Source: JAAYZM01 sp964510785
Lineage (GTDB): Bacteria; Actinomycetota; Actinomycetes; Actinomycetales; Cellulomonadaceae
Assembly: GCA_964510785.1 (NCBI GenBank)
Contig: CAZECM010000060.1
Span: 1-17,586, forward strand
DNA length: 17,586 nucleotides
Reading direction: 5' to 3'
Shown: in pieces, positions 6,515 to 14,455 of the stretch
Layout of the letters: each line of letters opens with the position of its first letter
Numbering within the stretch: position 1 is the stretch's first letter
Program-made: the position numbers and the translations under genes
The notes under the pieces: model-generated
What the model was told of the DNA's origin: nothing
What the model saw: the letters and a program-made list of their open reading frames with translations, nothing else
The model's database searches: none

Positions 6515-7276
6515 CTAGCGTCCGACGACGTAACCCGGGGTGCGCCTGCTCGCCGACGTGAGTCGGTAGGACGGCAGCCCGCGTCGCCGGACGAGCCACT
6601 CCGCCACGACGAGGTTGGGCAACCAGCACAGGAACGGGACGGCGGCGTACGCGTTCGCGAAAGCGGCTTCCGGGTCGAGGTCGCCGCCCGAGGTCGCGAC
6701 CAGGACGGCGACGAGCACCCCGGTCCACAGCCGGAGCATGGGCGCTGCGAAGGTCAGCGCGTAGTTGCGCAGCATCCACGACTGGTGGAGCGCGACGTCG
6801 CCCGCGCGGATCGCCCGGAGCGCTCGGGCGCCGGTCCACAGCCACAGCACGCCGAGCGAGCCGAAGCCGAACAGGCCCACGAGCCCGGCGAGGTTCCACG
6901 GCGCGATGACGAGGGCCGCGAGCGCCCCGAGGCCGACCGCGACGAAGTAGACCCGGCCCGTGATGCGGTGGCCGCGGGGTGCCCGGGCGCGCAGGCGCCG
7001 GGAGAACTGGGCGGGCCCGAGCGCGAGGGCGAGGGCCGCTGCACCGATGTGCAGGTAGAGGGCCCCTTGGACGAAGGCGGGCGTGCCAACGTAGTTGCCG
7101 GCGATCGTGGCGGCGTCCGCGTCCGAGGCGGCGATCTCGGCGAGCGTGCCTTGCGCATAGCTGTAGATCGAGATGCCGGCGATCGCGAGTGCCGCGAGGG
7201 TGACGGCGAGCAGGCCCGGGCGGCTGGACCGCTCGGTGGCTGGCGAGGGGGCGGGGGCGAGCTGGGTCGCGACCAT
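6515..7276 (-). CDS. DUF2306 membrane protein
   Basis: A 253-residue integral membrane protein of the DUF2306 family, whose function is unknown. About six hydrophobic segments are visible, near 22-38, 70-90, 108-126, 130-150, 174-195 and 208-230. Conserved polar motifs of the family are present: HRITGRVYF at 103-111 and HQSWMLRNYA at 164-173, with LRLW at 181-184. Such histidines could bind haem or metal, but that is conjecture. The ATG at 7276 has GGAG upstream. The gene is divergent from a TetR-type regulator 78 bp away and shares its palindromic control region, so that regulator probably controls it. Confidence 0.85.
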   Translation of the reverse strand: MVATQLAPAPSPATERSSRPGLLAVTLAALAIAGISIYSYAQGTLAEIAASDADAATIAGNYVGTPAFVQGALYLHIGAAALALALGPAQFSRRLRARAPRGHRITGRVYFVAVGLGALAALVIAPWNLAGLVGLFGFGSLGVLWLWTGARALRAIRAGDVALHQSWMLRNYALTFAAPMLRLWTGVLVAVLVATSGGDLDPEAAFANAYAAVPFLCWLPNLVVAEWLVRRRGLPSYRLTSASRRTPGYVVGR

Positions 7277-7294
7277 GACGGATCTCCGGTGAAT

Positions 7295-7354
7295 GTTGAT
7301 GCCTCTAACACTGTGTCGAGCGCCAACCTAGGGCCAGATGTTAGAGTCGTCAAC
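7295..7354. promoter_or_regulatory. Shared TetR operator and divergent promoters
   Basis: A 16-nt arm GTTGATGCCTCTAACA (7295-7310) is inverted at 7339-7354 with 14 of 16 matches and a 28-nt centre. Each arm contains a -10-like word pointing outwards. On the plus strand TAGAGT (7342-7347) ends 7 nt before the regulator ATG, which predicts a leaderless mRNA. On the minus strand TAGAGG lies far enough upstream to leave a leader with GGAG. A TetR dimer on each arm would cover both -10 elements. Confidence 0.75.
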
Positions 7355-7951
7355 ATGGCGGTTCAGCAGCCCTATCACCACGGCGCCCTGCGCGAGGCGC
7401 TCCTCGTGGCCGGCCGCGAGCTCCTCGCCGAGCGCGGCCCCGACGCGTTCTCCCTCTCCGAGCTCGCGCGGCGGGTCGGTGTCAGCACGGCCGCCCCCTA
7501 CCGGCACTTCGCCGACCGCGACGCGATCATCGACGCGCTGGCCGACGAGGGCTACGTCATCTTCCACGACGCCCTGCGCGAGGCCGTGAGCGGCGCGGCG
7601 GACCCGGGCGACGCCGTGGCACGGATCGGCGTCGCGTACCTGCGCTTCGCCGTCGGGCACCCCGCCGTCTTCGCGATCATGTTCCGCGACCGGGAGGGGC
7701 GACCCGCAGAGTACGGGCCACCGTCCTTCCAGACGTTCTTCGACGCCGTCGTCCTCGCCCAGCAGGAGGGCTACCTCACCGACCGGCGGCCCGCCCATTC
7801 CGTGGCGCGATCCATCTGGGCCACGTTGCACGGCGCCGCGGTGCTCGACGCCGCGGGCGGGTTCAGCAAGCTCGGGATCGGGGCGCCGCTCGAGGAGCTC
7901 GCCGCGGAGCTGCTCGACTCGTACTGGGCGCGGGCGCGGCCTGGCGACTGA
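7355..7951 (+). CDS. TetR/AcrR-family transcriptional regulator (WHG-type C-terminus)
   Basis: A 198-residue repressor-type protein. The N-terminal helix-turn-helix spans about 10-57: LLAERGPDAFSLSELARRVG, followed by VSTAAPYRHFADRDAIIDAL. The C-terminal ligand domain carries W155 and the LHG of WATLHG (155-160), typical of the WHG subfamily. A much longer open frame runs upstream, but the ATG at 7355 is right: the TetR domain starts immediately after it, and the promoter/operator ends directly in front. There is no Shine-Dalgarno sequence; TAGAGT 7 nt before the ATG suggests leaderless translation. It probably represses itself and the divergent DUF2306 gene. The ligand is unknown. Confidence 0.93.
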   Translation: MAVQQPYHHGALREALLVAGRELLAERGPDAFSLSELARRVGVSTAAPYRHFADRDAIIDALADEGYVIFHDALREAVSGAADPGDAVARIGVAYLRFAVGHPAVFAIMFRDREGRPAEYGPPSFQTFFDAVVLAQQEGYLTDRRPAHSVARSIWATLHGAAVLDAAGGFSKLGIGAPLEELAAELLDSYWARARPGD

Positions 7952-8115
7952 GTCTGGGCGCTGGGGCTTGCGGCTGAGCCCGGTCGCTGCGGTGGGGCGC
8001 TTCGCCCTGCCGGGGGCCCGGTAGCGGCGGCCGGATCGGTGGGCGCGATCGCTCCCGGCTCGCGCGCGCGATGTCAGAGGCCCGTGCCACCATGACGGGA
8101 CACCGAGGAGGGCCG

Positions 8116-8733
8116 ATGGCCGTTGAACTTCCCGAGCTGCTCGTGGCAGACGCGACCGCGTGGCGCGAGTGGCTCGCCGCCAACCACGTCGAGGCGCCCG
8201 GCGTGTGGCTCGTGCTCCACAAGAAGGGCGGGACGACGACGGCGCTCACTTACGCCGCTGCGGTCGAGGAGGCCCTCTGTTTCGGCTGGATCGACGGGCA
8301 GGCCCGCTCGCGAGACGCCGAGTCCTCGCTGCAGCGCATGACGCCGCGCCGGCCGCGCAGCCCGTGGTCCAAGGTCAACGTAGAGCGCGTCGAGCGGCTC
8401 GAGCGCGAGGGCCGCATGCAGGACGCGGGGCGCGCGCAGGTGCTCGCCGCGCAGGCGGACGGTCGCTGGGAGGCGGCCTATGCGGGACCCGCCACGGCAG
8501 AAGTGCCCGCTGACCTCCTCGCGGCCGTCGCGGCGGTCCCGGCCGCCCAGGCGTGGTTCGACGTGCTGACCTCGCAGAACCGCTTCGCGCTGACCTACCG
8601 GATCAACGGTGCCAAGCGCCCCGAGACGCGAGCCCGCAACATCGCCAAGTTCGTCGACCAGCTCTCCCGCGGCGAGCTCCCCTACCCCCAGAAGCGCCGC
8701 CCGGACTCCTCACCCCTCCCGCCGAGTTCGTGA
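8116..8733 (+). CDS. YdeI/OmpD-associated family protein
   Basis: A 205-residue member of the YdeI (bacteriocin-protection-like) family, whose biochemical role is not established. Family motifs seen are NHVEAPGVWLVLHKK (23-37), ALCFGWIDGQ (53-62), TPRRPRSPWSKVNVERV (76-92), GRWEAAY (116-122) and KRPETRARNI (167-176). The ATG at 8116 is chosen over two upstream in-frame ATGs because GAGGAGG stands just before it and the family homology begins there. The final residues are low-complexity (SSPLPPSS), and the TGA stop lies inside the palindromic repeat at 8723-8790. This suggests the repeat inserted at the 3' end and supplied a new stop. The 164-bp gap upstream holds only a small GGCGcttCGCC hairpin. 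Confidence 0.88.
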   Translation: MAVELPELLVADATAWREWLAANHVEAPGVWLVLHKKGGTTTALTYAAAVEEALCFGWIDGQARSRDAESSLQRMTPRRPRSPWSKVNVERVERLEREGRMQDAGRAQVLAAQADGRWEAAYAGPATAEVPADLLAAVAAVPAAQAWFDVLTSQNRFALTYRINGAKRPETRARNIAKFVDQLSRGELPYPQKRRPDSSPLPPSS

Positions 8734-8790
8734 GTTCTGCGCGAGTTCGTGAGGCCGGACCAGCGAACTCGCGCAGAACTCACGAACTCG
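8723..8790. repeat. 68-bp palindromic dispersed repeat, copy A
   Basis: A perfect 27-bp inverted repeat: the left arm (8723-8749) begins CGAGTTCGTGAGTTCTGCGC, the right arm is 8764-8790, and the 14-nt loop is TGAGGCCGGACCAG. The stop codon of the upstream gene (8731-8733) falls at arm positions 9-11. The second copy at 9813-9880 is inverted relative to this one: its loop is the reverse complement with one difference. It may act as a terminator or mRNA-stabilising hairpin, but no T run follows. Confidence 0.9.
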
Positions 8791-8878
8791 CGTGGCGCCG
8801 GGTGAGACGGCGCCAGGTGATCCACAGGTGGGGAGGAGTGGCAGTCGCCCGGGGGTGGGAGTTCGCCATCGTGACGGG

Positions 8879-9823
8879 ATGCCACGCCGACCCGGACCCC
8901 CTTCGCCCGCCCAGCTCAACAGCCTCCCCCCGCCCCCGGTGCATCTCGCCAGCAACTACCTGCGCACCGAGGTCAAGGCGCACCTCCGCTCCGGCGCGTG
9001 GGAGCCAGTCCGCGCTGGCGCGTATGTCGATGCGCTCGACTCAGACCAGTTCACGCGACGACGCCTCAAGGTACTGGCGCTGGCTGCCGCCGTTGACGCG
9101 CAGACGACGATCACGCACGTCTTCAGTCACGAGACCGCAGCGGTGCTTCATGGCCTGCCGGTCGTCGGAGTCACCCACCGGGCCCATCTGGTTCAGCAGA
9201 TTCGACCAGGCAAGCTCGGCGCGGCAGACCTCGACCGTCACTTCTTCCCGCTGCTGCCGGAGCACACCGCGGTGCGCCACGGTCTGCCGGTGACGAGCCT
9301 CGAGCGGACCGTGGTCGACTGCGCGATGTCACTAGGCCGGCGGGGCGGCTTGATCATCGCGGATGCCGCGCTGCACATCGGCGCAGAACGCGCGACGTGC
9401 GAACAGATCCTCGCTGGGCTACCAGGACGGCGGGGCGTGGTCGGTGCGCGCTGGGTGCTCGAGATGGCCGACGGCGGCGCCGAGTCGCCCGGCGAGTCCC
9501 TGGCCCGGTTCGAAGTGCTCCTGGGCGGGCTGCCTCGCCCCCTGACCCAGATCGAGGTCGAGACGCATCTTGGCACCTTCTGGGGTGATCTCGGCTGGCC
9601 AGAGGAGCGAGTCATCCTCGAGTACGACGGTGTCGCCAAGTACGAGGCCAACGGTCGAGCGGGTACGGCCGTTCTCGCAGAGAAGCGTCGGCAAGAGGCG
9701 ATGGAGGCGGCGGGCTGGATCGTCATCCGTGTGACGGCTGCCGACCTACGCGCGCCCGGTCATCTCCTCCGCACGATCCGCAGCGCCCTCCTCACCCGCC
9801 GCACGTCCCCCTCGAGTTCGTAA
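8879..9823 (+). CDS. AbiEi/DUF559-like protein with endonuclease-type C-terminal domain
   Basis: A 314-residue protein resembling the actinobacterial group annotated as AbiEi-antitoxin-like or DUF559-domain. The N-terminal part has the family pattern RSGAWEPVRAGAYV (37-50), THVFSHETAAVLHGLP (79-94) and LPVTSLERTVVDCA (136-149). The C-terminal part (about 205-300) carries ESPGESLARFE, LEYDGVAKY (247-255) and EKRRQEAMEAAGWIVIRVT (268-286). These are acidic and Lys residues arranged like the restriction-endonuclease-like fold of DUF559/Vsr proteins. There is no nuclease proof and no AbiEii-type toxin partner beside it. The start is uncertain: the ATG at 8879 is preferred, with weak purine-rich sequence upstream; a GTG codon near residue 21 is another option. 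Its TAA lies inside the palindrome at 9813-9880. Confidence 0.75.
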   Translation: MPRRPGPPSPAQLNSLPPPPVHLASNYLRTEVKAHLRSGAWEPVRAGAYVDALDSDQFTRRRLKVLALAAAVDAQTTITHVFSHETAAVLHGLPVVGVTHRAHLVQQIRPGKLGAADLDRHFFPLLPEHTAVRHGLPVTSLERTVVDCAMSLGRRGGLIIADAALHIGAERATCEQILAGLPGRRGVVGARWVLEMADGGAESPGESLARFEVLLGGLPRPLTQIEVETHLGTFWGDLGWPEERVILEYDGVAKYEANGRAGTAVLAEKRRQEAMEAAGWIVIRVTAADLRAPGHLLRTIRSALLTRRTSPSSS

Positions 9824-9880
9824 GTTCTGCGCGAGTTCGTTGGTCCGGCCTCACGAACTCGCGCAGAATTCACGAACTCG
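9813..9880. repeat. 68-bp palindromic dispersed repeat, copy B (inverted)
   Basis: Arms 9813-9839 and 9854-9880 pair at 25 of 27 positions; one of the two exceptions is a G-T wobble. The loop TTGGTCCGGCCTCA is the reverse complement of copy A's loop with one difference, so the copies face each other around the gene at 8879. The TAA of that gene (9821-9823) again falls at arm positions 9-11. On the other side the aminopeptidase gene ends at 9894, so this hairpin sits between two convergent 3' ends. Confidence 0.9.
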
Positions 9881-9893
9881 GCTACGGGAGCGG

Positions 9894-11168
9894 TCAGGCG
9901 CCCGCGTAGAAGGCGGTCAGGGCACCCGTCAGGGCGGACAGGTCGGCGGTGTGGCACAGCTCGCGGGCGGAGTGCATCGACAGGATCGCGATGCCGACGT
10001 CGACGCTGCGCACACCGAGCCGCGCCGAGGCCATGGGCCCGATCGTCGAGCCACACGGCACCGTGTTGTTCGACACGAAGACCTGCTCGCCCACCCCGGC
10101 CGCCCGGCACGCACGCGACCACAGCGCCGCCCCGTGCGCGTCGGTCGAGTACTGCTGGCTCGCGTTGACCTTGAGGATCGGCCCCCCACCCGCGACGGGC
10201 TGGTGCGTCGGGTCGTGGCGCTCGGCATAGTTCGGGTGCACGGAGTGTCCGACGTCGCTCGACACGAGCCACGAGCCCGCGAGCGCCCGACGGCGCGCGG
10301 CCACGTCCCAACCCGTGAGCCGGTCGACCACGTCCTCGAGGAAGGAGCCGTCCGCCCCCGACCGGGACACCGATCCGATCTCCTCGTGCTCGAAGGCGGC
10401 GAAGATGCTCACGTGACCGGGCACACCGTCGTCGTCGGCAAGCAGTGCCACGAGCCCCGCGTGGACGGAGGCGAGGTTGTCGAGTCGCGGCGAGGCGAGC
10501 AGTGCGGAGTCGAGGCCGAAGACGACGGGCGCGGCGGAGTCCACCGTCAGCAGATCGTGGCCCGCGATGTCGTCCGCCTCGACCCCGGCGAGCTGCGCGA
10601 GGTGCGCGAGTACCGGGTCGGGGCCGCTCGGTGAGCCGACGGAGCCCGCCGTCGTCGCGAGCACGGGCTGGGTGTGGCGCTGCTTGTCGAGCGTGAGCCC
10701 CTCGTTGACCGCGCGGTCGAGGTGGATCGCGAGGTGGGGGATGCGCAGCCACGGCCCGGTGCGGACGAGATGCTCGGCGCCGTCGCGCAGCACGAGCCGG
10801 CCGGCGAGCTCGAGCTCACGGTCGAGCCACGAGGCGACGATCGGCCCGCCGTACACCTCGACGGCGGCCTGCAACCAGCCCTGGTTGGTGAACGCCGGCC
10901 GGGGCTTGAGCTTGAAGCCGGGCGAGTCCGTGTGGGCGCCGACGATGCGCAACGGGGCGTCGGCGGGAGTACCCGAGGCGCGGCGCCACGCGACGATCGC
11001 GCCGTCGCGCACGGTGTAGCCACGGTCCGCCGTCGGGCCGTCGTCGGACTCCTCGACGCGCACGAACCCGGCGCCCTCGAGCCGCCACGCCACCTCCGCG
11101 ACGGCGTGGTACGCCGACGGCGAGGCCTGGACGAAGCCGACGAAATGCTCGGTGTGCTGGGCGGTCAT
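9894..11168 (-). CDS. apeB: M18-family metallo-aminopeptidase
   Basis: A 424-residue cytoplasmic di-metal aminopeptidase of family M18 (aspartyl aminopeptidase / ApeB type), releasing N-terminal residues from peptides. Metal and catalytic residues are visible in the expected order: H79 and D81 in GAHTDSP, D230 in RLDN, E262/E263 in EHEEIGS, D305 in SSDVGHSVHPNY, and H399 in SMHSARE. Family signatures NNTVPCGSTIGP (367-378) and KVNASQQYSTD (333-343) are intact, and length fits the family. The start at 11168 is chosen because its ATG overlaps the TGA of the upstream GNAT gene (ATGA), indicating translational coupling. An ATG three codons earlier is possible. The 3' end faces the palindrome at 9813-9880. 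Confidence 0.95.
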   Translation of the reverse strand: MTAQHTEHFVGFVQASPSAYHAVAEVAWRLEGAGFVRVEESDDGPTADRGYTVRDGAIVAWRRASGTPADAPLRIVGAHTDSPGFKLKPRPAFTNQGWLQAAVEVYGGPIVASWLDRELELAGRLVLRDGAEHLVRTGPWLRIPHLAIHLDRAVNEGLTLDKQRHTQPVLATTAGSVGSPSGPDPVLAHLAQLAGVEADDIAGHDLLTVDSAAPVVFGLDSALLASPRLDNLASVHAGLVALLADDDGVPGHVSIFAAFEHEEIGSVSRSGADGSFLEDVVDRLTGWDVAARRRALAGSWLVSSDVGHSVHPNYAERHDPTHQPVAGGGPILKVNASQQYSTDAHGAALWSRACRAAGVGEQVFVSNNTVPCGSTIGPMASARLGVRSVDVGIAILSMHSARELCHTADLSALTGALTAFYAGA

Positions 11169-11719
11169 GCGGTCCATCCAACCACCCGCACCGAGGCCCG
11201 TCCGTCCCACTGCTCGCGCGTCATCTCGAACTGGAGGTACCGGCTCTCCTGGCCGAGAAACGGCGCGACACCCCCGGGGCCGGTCTCGGTCATGCCGATG
11301 CTGCGCAGGATTCGTACCGACGCCTCGTTGGCCGCGAGCGCCTCGGCCCAGATGCGTTCGAGGCCCATCGCGGTGAAGCCGTGCGCGAGCCCGAGTCGCG
11401 CGAGCTCCGTGCCGAGACCCTGGCCCCACCGCGACGACGGTCCGACCAGGTACCCGAGCTCCCGGCTGCCGGGCTCCTCACCATGGAGATCGACGTAGCC
11501 GACGAGGACCTCGCCGACGACGGCGGCCAGGCGGACCAGCTCCGCGCGCGGCGAGGTGATCGCCGCATCCCAGAACGCCTGCGCCTCCTCGACGGTCAGA
11601 CCCTCGCGCCACTCGGCCTGGCGCCGGAAGTCCTCGTCGGTGGTCCACTGAGCGAGCGTCGCGGCGTCGGCCGGGCGGAGCGGGCGCAGGTGAGGCTGTT
11701 GCTGGCGGGCGGGTGTCAT
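11165..11719 (-). CDS. GNAT-family N-acetyltransferase (RimJ/RimL-like)
   Basis: A 184-residue acetyl-CoA-dependent acetyltransferase. The RimJ/RimL-like layout is visible: HLRPLRPADAATLAQW near the start, GYVDLHGEEPGSRELGYLV (motif D/beta-4 region, 74-92), and the acetyl-CoA loop RWGQGLGTELARLGL (96-110). The later segment LERIWAEALAANEASVRILRSIGM (119-142) contains the family's conserved Asn-x-x-Ser. The substrate (protein N-terminus, amino acid or drug) cannot be told. It is cotranscribed with the M18 aminopeptidase through a 4-bp overlap; a peptide-related role is possible but unproven. The ATG at 11719 has no good ribosome-binding site but has a TAACCT -10 word 6 nt upstream, consistent with a leaderless start. 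Confidence 0.88.
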   Translation of the reverse strand: MTPARQQQPHLRPLRPADAATLAQWTTDEDFRRQAEWREGLTVEEAQAFWDAAITSPRAELVRLAAVVGEVLVGYVDLHGEEPGSRELGYLVGPSSRWGQGLGTELARLGLAHGFTAMGLERIWAEALAANEASVRILRSIGMTETGPGGVAPFLGQESRYLQFEMTREQWDGRASVRVVGWTA

Positions 11720-11725
11720 CCGTCG

Positions 11726-11731
11726 AGGTTA
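11726..11731 (-). promoter_or_regulatory. Candidate -10 for leaderless GNAT-aminopeptidase mRNA
   Basis: On the minus strand TAACCT (TAnnnT type) ends 6 nt before the ATG at 11719. Actinobacterial leaderless promoters commonly show this spacing. There is no recognisable -35. Confidence 0.45.
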
Positions 11732-11783
11732 GCCAGCCCCGGCCCGGGCGCCCCGCCTCCGCGCCCGCGGACTCGCGCCCACT

Positions 11784-11807
11784 CGCCCACGCCCACGCCC
11801 ACGCCCA
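11784..11807. repeat. Hexanucleotide tandem repeat (CGCCCA)4
   Basis: Four uninterrupted CGCCCA units lie in the 124-bp gap between the permease stop and the GNAT start. The tract is about 65 bp upstream of the GNAT ATG, too far to be its -35. Copy-number variation by slippage is possible; no function is shown. Confidence 0.7.
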
Positions 11808-11843
11808 CGACAGGAGTCGGGCTGCGGCCGGGCGCCAACGGTC

Positions 11844-13781
11844 CTACTCCCGGCGCAGCAGCTCCGGGCGAATCCTGGTGCTGATCGTGGGCAGCGTCGC
11901 GGCCGCGACGAGCAGGGCACCGACGAGGCTCGATGCAGCGACCAGGCCGAGCTGGACGCCGTCGGCGAGCGGTGGCCAGCCGGAGAGCGCGGCGAAGGCG
12001 CGGGTCACGAGGGCACCCAGCGCGGCAGCGAGCACAACGGCGATCACGAGCGGAACCACGGTCTGCTGGAACTGGGCGGTGCGCAGGACCCGCGCGGGCA
12101 CGCCGATCGCGACGTGACGGGCGACGGCACGACGGCGGGCGACGGCACGGTCCGCCGCGGCGGTGCCGAGCGAGAGCAGCCCGACGCCGATGACGAGCGC
12201 GCTCAGCGTCATCACGACCACCCGGATGCGGATCACGGCCGCGTAGTCGTCGATGGGATACGTCCACACCTCGAGGCCCGGTGGGGCGGCGTCGATCACG
12301 GCCTGCTGGACCTCGACCCCGCCGTCGGCCACGAGGAGCGCGAAGGTGGGTTCCGCACCCGCTGCCTCGGCCACCGCACGGGGGATGAACAGGTTGATGC
12401 CCGACTGGTACACCCAACGCTCCTGGGTCGCAGCGGAGTCCTGGACGAGGGGCGCGGTGAGCTCGAGGGCGACGACGGTGCCGGCCTGACTGAACCGGAT
12501 CGAGATCTCGGTGGCTCTGTCGATGCCGCCCAGATCAGGCGCCCAGCCTTGCGCAGTGCCCTCGTAGTTGCCGACGACGACGGCGGCCGCCTGGTCGTCG
12601 CGGCAACCCGCAACCGTCATCAGCTCGTTGAGCTCGGCGCACGTGCCGACGAAGGGCTCGACGACGCACGAGCTGACCAGGCCGCACCACCCCTCGATCT
12701 CGAGCCCGTGCTGCGGGATGACGGCGATCACCCCGGGGACGGCGGCGAGCGAGGTGAGCTCGTCCGAGGTGACCGGGGGGTGAGTCTCCGACGCCTCGTC
12801 CTGCGGGTGCCAGACGTCGATGACCTGCGGTCCCCCCTGGATCGACTGCCGCGCGAACTCGTACTGCGGCGTGGAAGCAAACGCCGTCAGCACCGACAGC
12901 GCGGCGAGCACGAGATACACGGCAACCCCGAGCCCCGCCACGAGCCGGGAGGTACCGCCAGGTTCCACCTGGATTCCCCGGCCGGCGAGCATCGGAGCGA
13001 CACGGCCGGTGCGCACCATGAGACCGGCCAGCCACCAGCAGACGAGCGGCGTCACGAAGGCGATGGCGAGGGCTCCGGCGAGAGCCCCGCCGAGCAGCAG
13101 GGGCAGTGCCGCATCGCCGCGCATCCATCCGATCCGCTCGCCGAGCTGCGAGATCCCCCCGAGCAGGACGACGGCGGCCCCGAGCACCGCAAGGCGCCAC
13201 AGGCTCGGCCGCCGCGCAGTGGCTTCCGACCGCTCCGCCATGGGGTTGCGCGTTGATCGGACAAGCGAGACCGCGGCGGTTCCCGCGGAGAGGACGACGG
13301 CGACGAGCATCACGAGGCCCGCAGTGACTGGTGTGGTGGTCATCAGGCCCCTGAACCACTCGGGACCGGCCGCCACGGCCTTCTCGACCAGGGGCGCGAC
13401 ACCCAGGAAGAGGATCAAGCCCGCGATCGCACCGAGCAGGCCGAGCAGCCCACCTTCGATCGCGCCGACGGCGATGGTGCGGCCGCGCGAGAGACCCAGC
13501 ATGCGCAGCGACGCCAACCGGCGGTCCCGGACGGCGGCAGACGTGCGGTTCGCGGTCAGGAGCAGGACCACCGCGGGGACGAGGGAGAACACGAGGATGG
13601 CCGTGACGTTTGCCCGTTCGTCCGGGTTCACGCGCACCCCCGCGGGGTAGAGCGCCGCGGGCATCGCCGCGGTCGCGAGCAGGAGCGTGGTCGCCACGGC
13701 GTTGCCGACGACGACGATCCACACCCGGAAACGGCCACCCGCCCTGACCAGGCGCCAGCCGAGCTCGGCGAGTGCCGTCAC
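11844..13781 (-). CDS. FtsX-like ABC transporter permease
   Basis: A 645-residue integral membrane permease of the MacB/FtsX superfamily. Membrane segments are clear near 20-42, 61-77, 104-130 and 152-174, several more between 195 and 320, and three near the C-terminus. A large extracytoplasmic domain (about 320-520) separates the halves; it contains several Cys (for example in WCGLVSSC and GTCAELN) that could form disulfides. RNPMAERSEATARRP near 178-192 corresponds to the cytoplasmic segment after the first FtsX core domain. The GTG at 13781 overlaps the TGA of the ATPase gene (GTGA), so the two are translationally coupled; a longer upstream frame is ignored for that reason. With the ATPase it should form a lipid, peptide or antibiotic exporter, or a mechanotransmission-type machine. 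The substrate is unknown. Confidence 0.9.
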   Translation of the reverse strand: MTALAELGWRLVRAGGRFRVWIVVVGNAVATTLLLATAAMPAALYPAGVRVNPDERANVTAILVFSLVPAVVLLLTANRTSAAVRDRRLASLRMLGLSRGRTIAVGAIEGGLLGLLGAIAGLILFLGVAPLVEKAVAAGPEWFRGLMTTTPVTAGLVMLVAVVLSAGTAAVSLVRSTRNPMAERSEATARRPSLWRLAVLGAAVVLLGGISQLGERIGWMRGDAALPLLLGGALAGALAIAFVTPLVCWWLAGLMVRTGRVAPMLAGRGIQVEPGGTSRLVAGLGVAVYLVLAALSVLTAFASTPQYEFARQSIQGGPQVIDVWHPQDEASETHPPVTSDELTSLAAVPGVIAVIPQHGLEIEGWCGLVSSCVVEPFVGTCAELNELMTVAGCRDDQAAAVVVGNYEGTAQGWAPDLGGIDRATEISIRFSQAGTVVALELTAPLVQDSAATQERWVYQSGINLFIPRAVAEAAGAEPTFALLVADGGVEVQQAVIDAAPPGLEVWTYPIDDYAAVIRIRVVVMTLSALVIGVGLLSLGTAAADRAVARRRAVARHVAIGVPARVLRTAQFQQTVVPLVIAVVLAAALGALVTRAFAALSGWPPLADGVQLGLVAASSLVGALLVAAATLPTISTRIRPELLRRE

Positions 13782-14455
13782 GGCGCGGTCGCCTGGGCCA
13801 CGGGCCGGCCGTCGCGCAGCTGGATCTCCCTGCTGGCCCACGAGGCGACGGCGAGCTCATGCGTCACGAGGAGCACGGCGGTGCCTTGAGCGCGAGCCGC
13901 CTGGACGAGGGACTCGAGCACGAGCTCACCGGTGACGGTGTCGAGGGAGCCCGTGGGTTCGTCGGCGAGGACGACGGCGGGGCTGTGCACGAGTGCCCGC
14001 GCAACCGCAGCCCGCTGGGCCTGGCCACCCGAGACCTCGCTGACCCTGCGCCGCCCGACATCGAGGATGCCGAGCGTGTCGAGCGTCGCGTGCGCCCTCT
14101 CGCGCGCCGCACCGCGGGCCACACCGGTGAGCCGCAGCGGCAGCTCGACGTTCTCCTCCACGGTCAGCTCCGGCACCAGGTCGCCGAACTGGAACACGAA
14201 ACCGAACCGGCGCAGTCGTAGAGCCGAGCGTTCCTTGTCGGAGAGGTGATCGATGCGCTGCCCGTCCAGCTCGACCGTGCCCGACGCCGGGCGAAGCAGC
14301 CCCGCGAGCACGTGGAGCAACGTCGACTTGCCCGAGCCCGACGGCCCCATGACCGCGACGATCTCCCCGGGTTGGAGCGTGACGTCGACGCCGCGCAGCA
14401 CCTCGGTGGCGCCGAAGGACAGGTGCAGGTCACGGCCGGCCAGTGCTGCCGTCAT
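13778..14455 (-). CDS. ABC transporter ATP-binding protein (MacB/LolD type)
   Basis: A 225-residue nucleotide-binding subunit that powers the adjacent FtsX-like permease. All catalytic motifs are intact: Walker A GPSGSGKST (37-45), Q-loop Q89 in FVFQFGDLVPELTV, signature VSGGQ (141-145), Walker B VVLADE (161-166) followed by the D-loop GSLD, and the H-loop H199 in VTHE. Length and the ENVELPLRLTG segment are typical of the MacB/LolD/FtsE group. The ATG at 14455 overlaps the TGA of the PadR gene (ATGA) with GCGGGG upstream, and the gene's own TGA overlaps the permease GTG. The three genes form a tight operon. Confidence 0.96.
   Translation of the reverse strand: MTAALAGRDLHLSFGATEVLRGVDVTLQPGEIVAVMGPSGSGKSTLLHVLAGLLRPASGTVELDGQRIDHLSDKERSALRLRRFGFVFQFGDLVPELTVEENVELPLRLTGVARGAARERAHATLDTLGILDVGRRRVSEVSGGQAQRAAVARALVHSPAVVLADEPTGSLDTVTGELVLESLVQAARAQGTAVLLVTHELAVASWASREIQLRDGRPVAQATAP

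Noticed and set aside
6416..7354. Upstream extension of the TetR frame
   Set aside because: It crosses the xylanase terminator, the antisense DUF2306 gene and the palindromic operator; the TetR domain starts exactly at the ATG at 7355.
12114..13256. Long plus-strand open frame opposite the ABC permease
   Set aside because: Composition is Arg/Gly/Asp-rich with no recognisable motif, and the minus strand encodes a well-formed membrane permease coupled to its ATPase.
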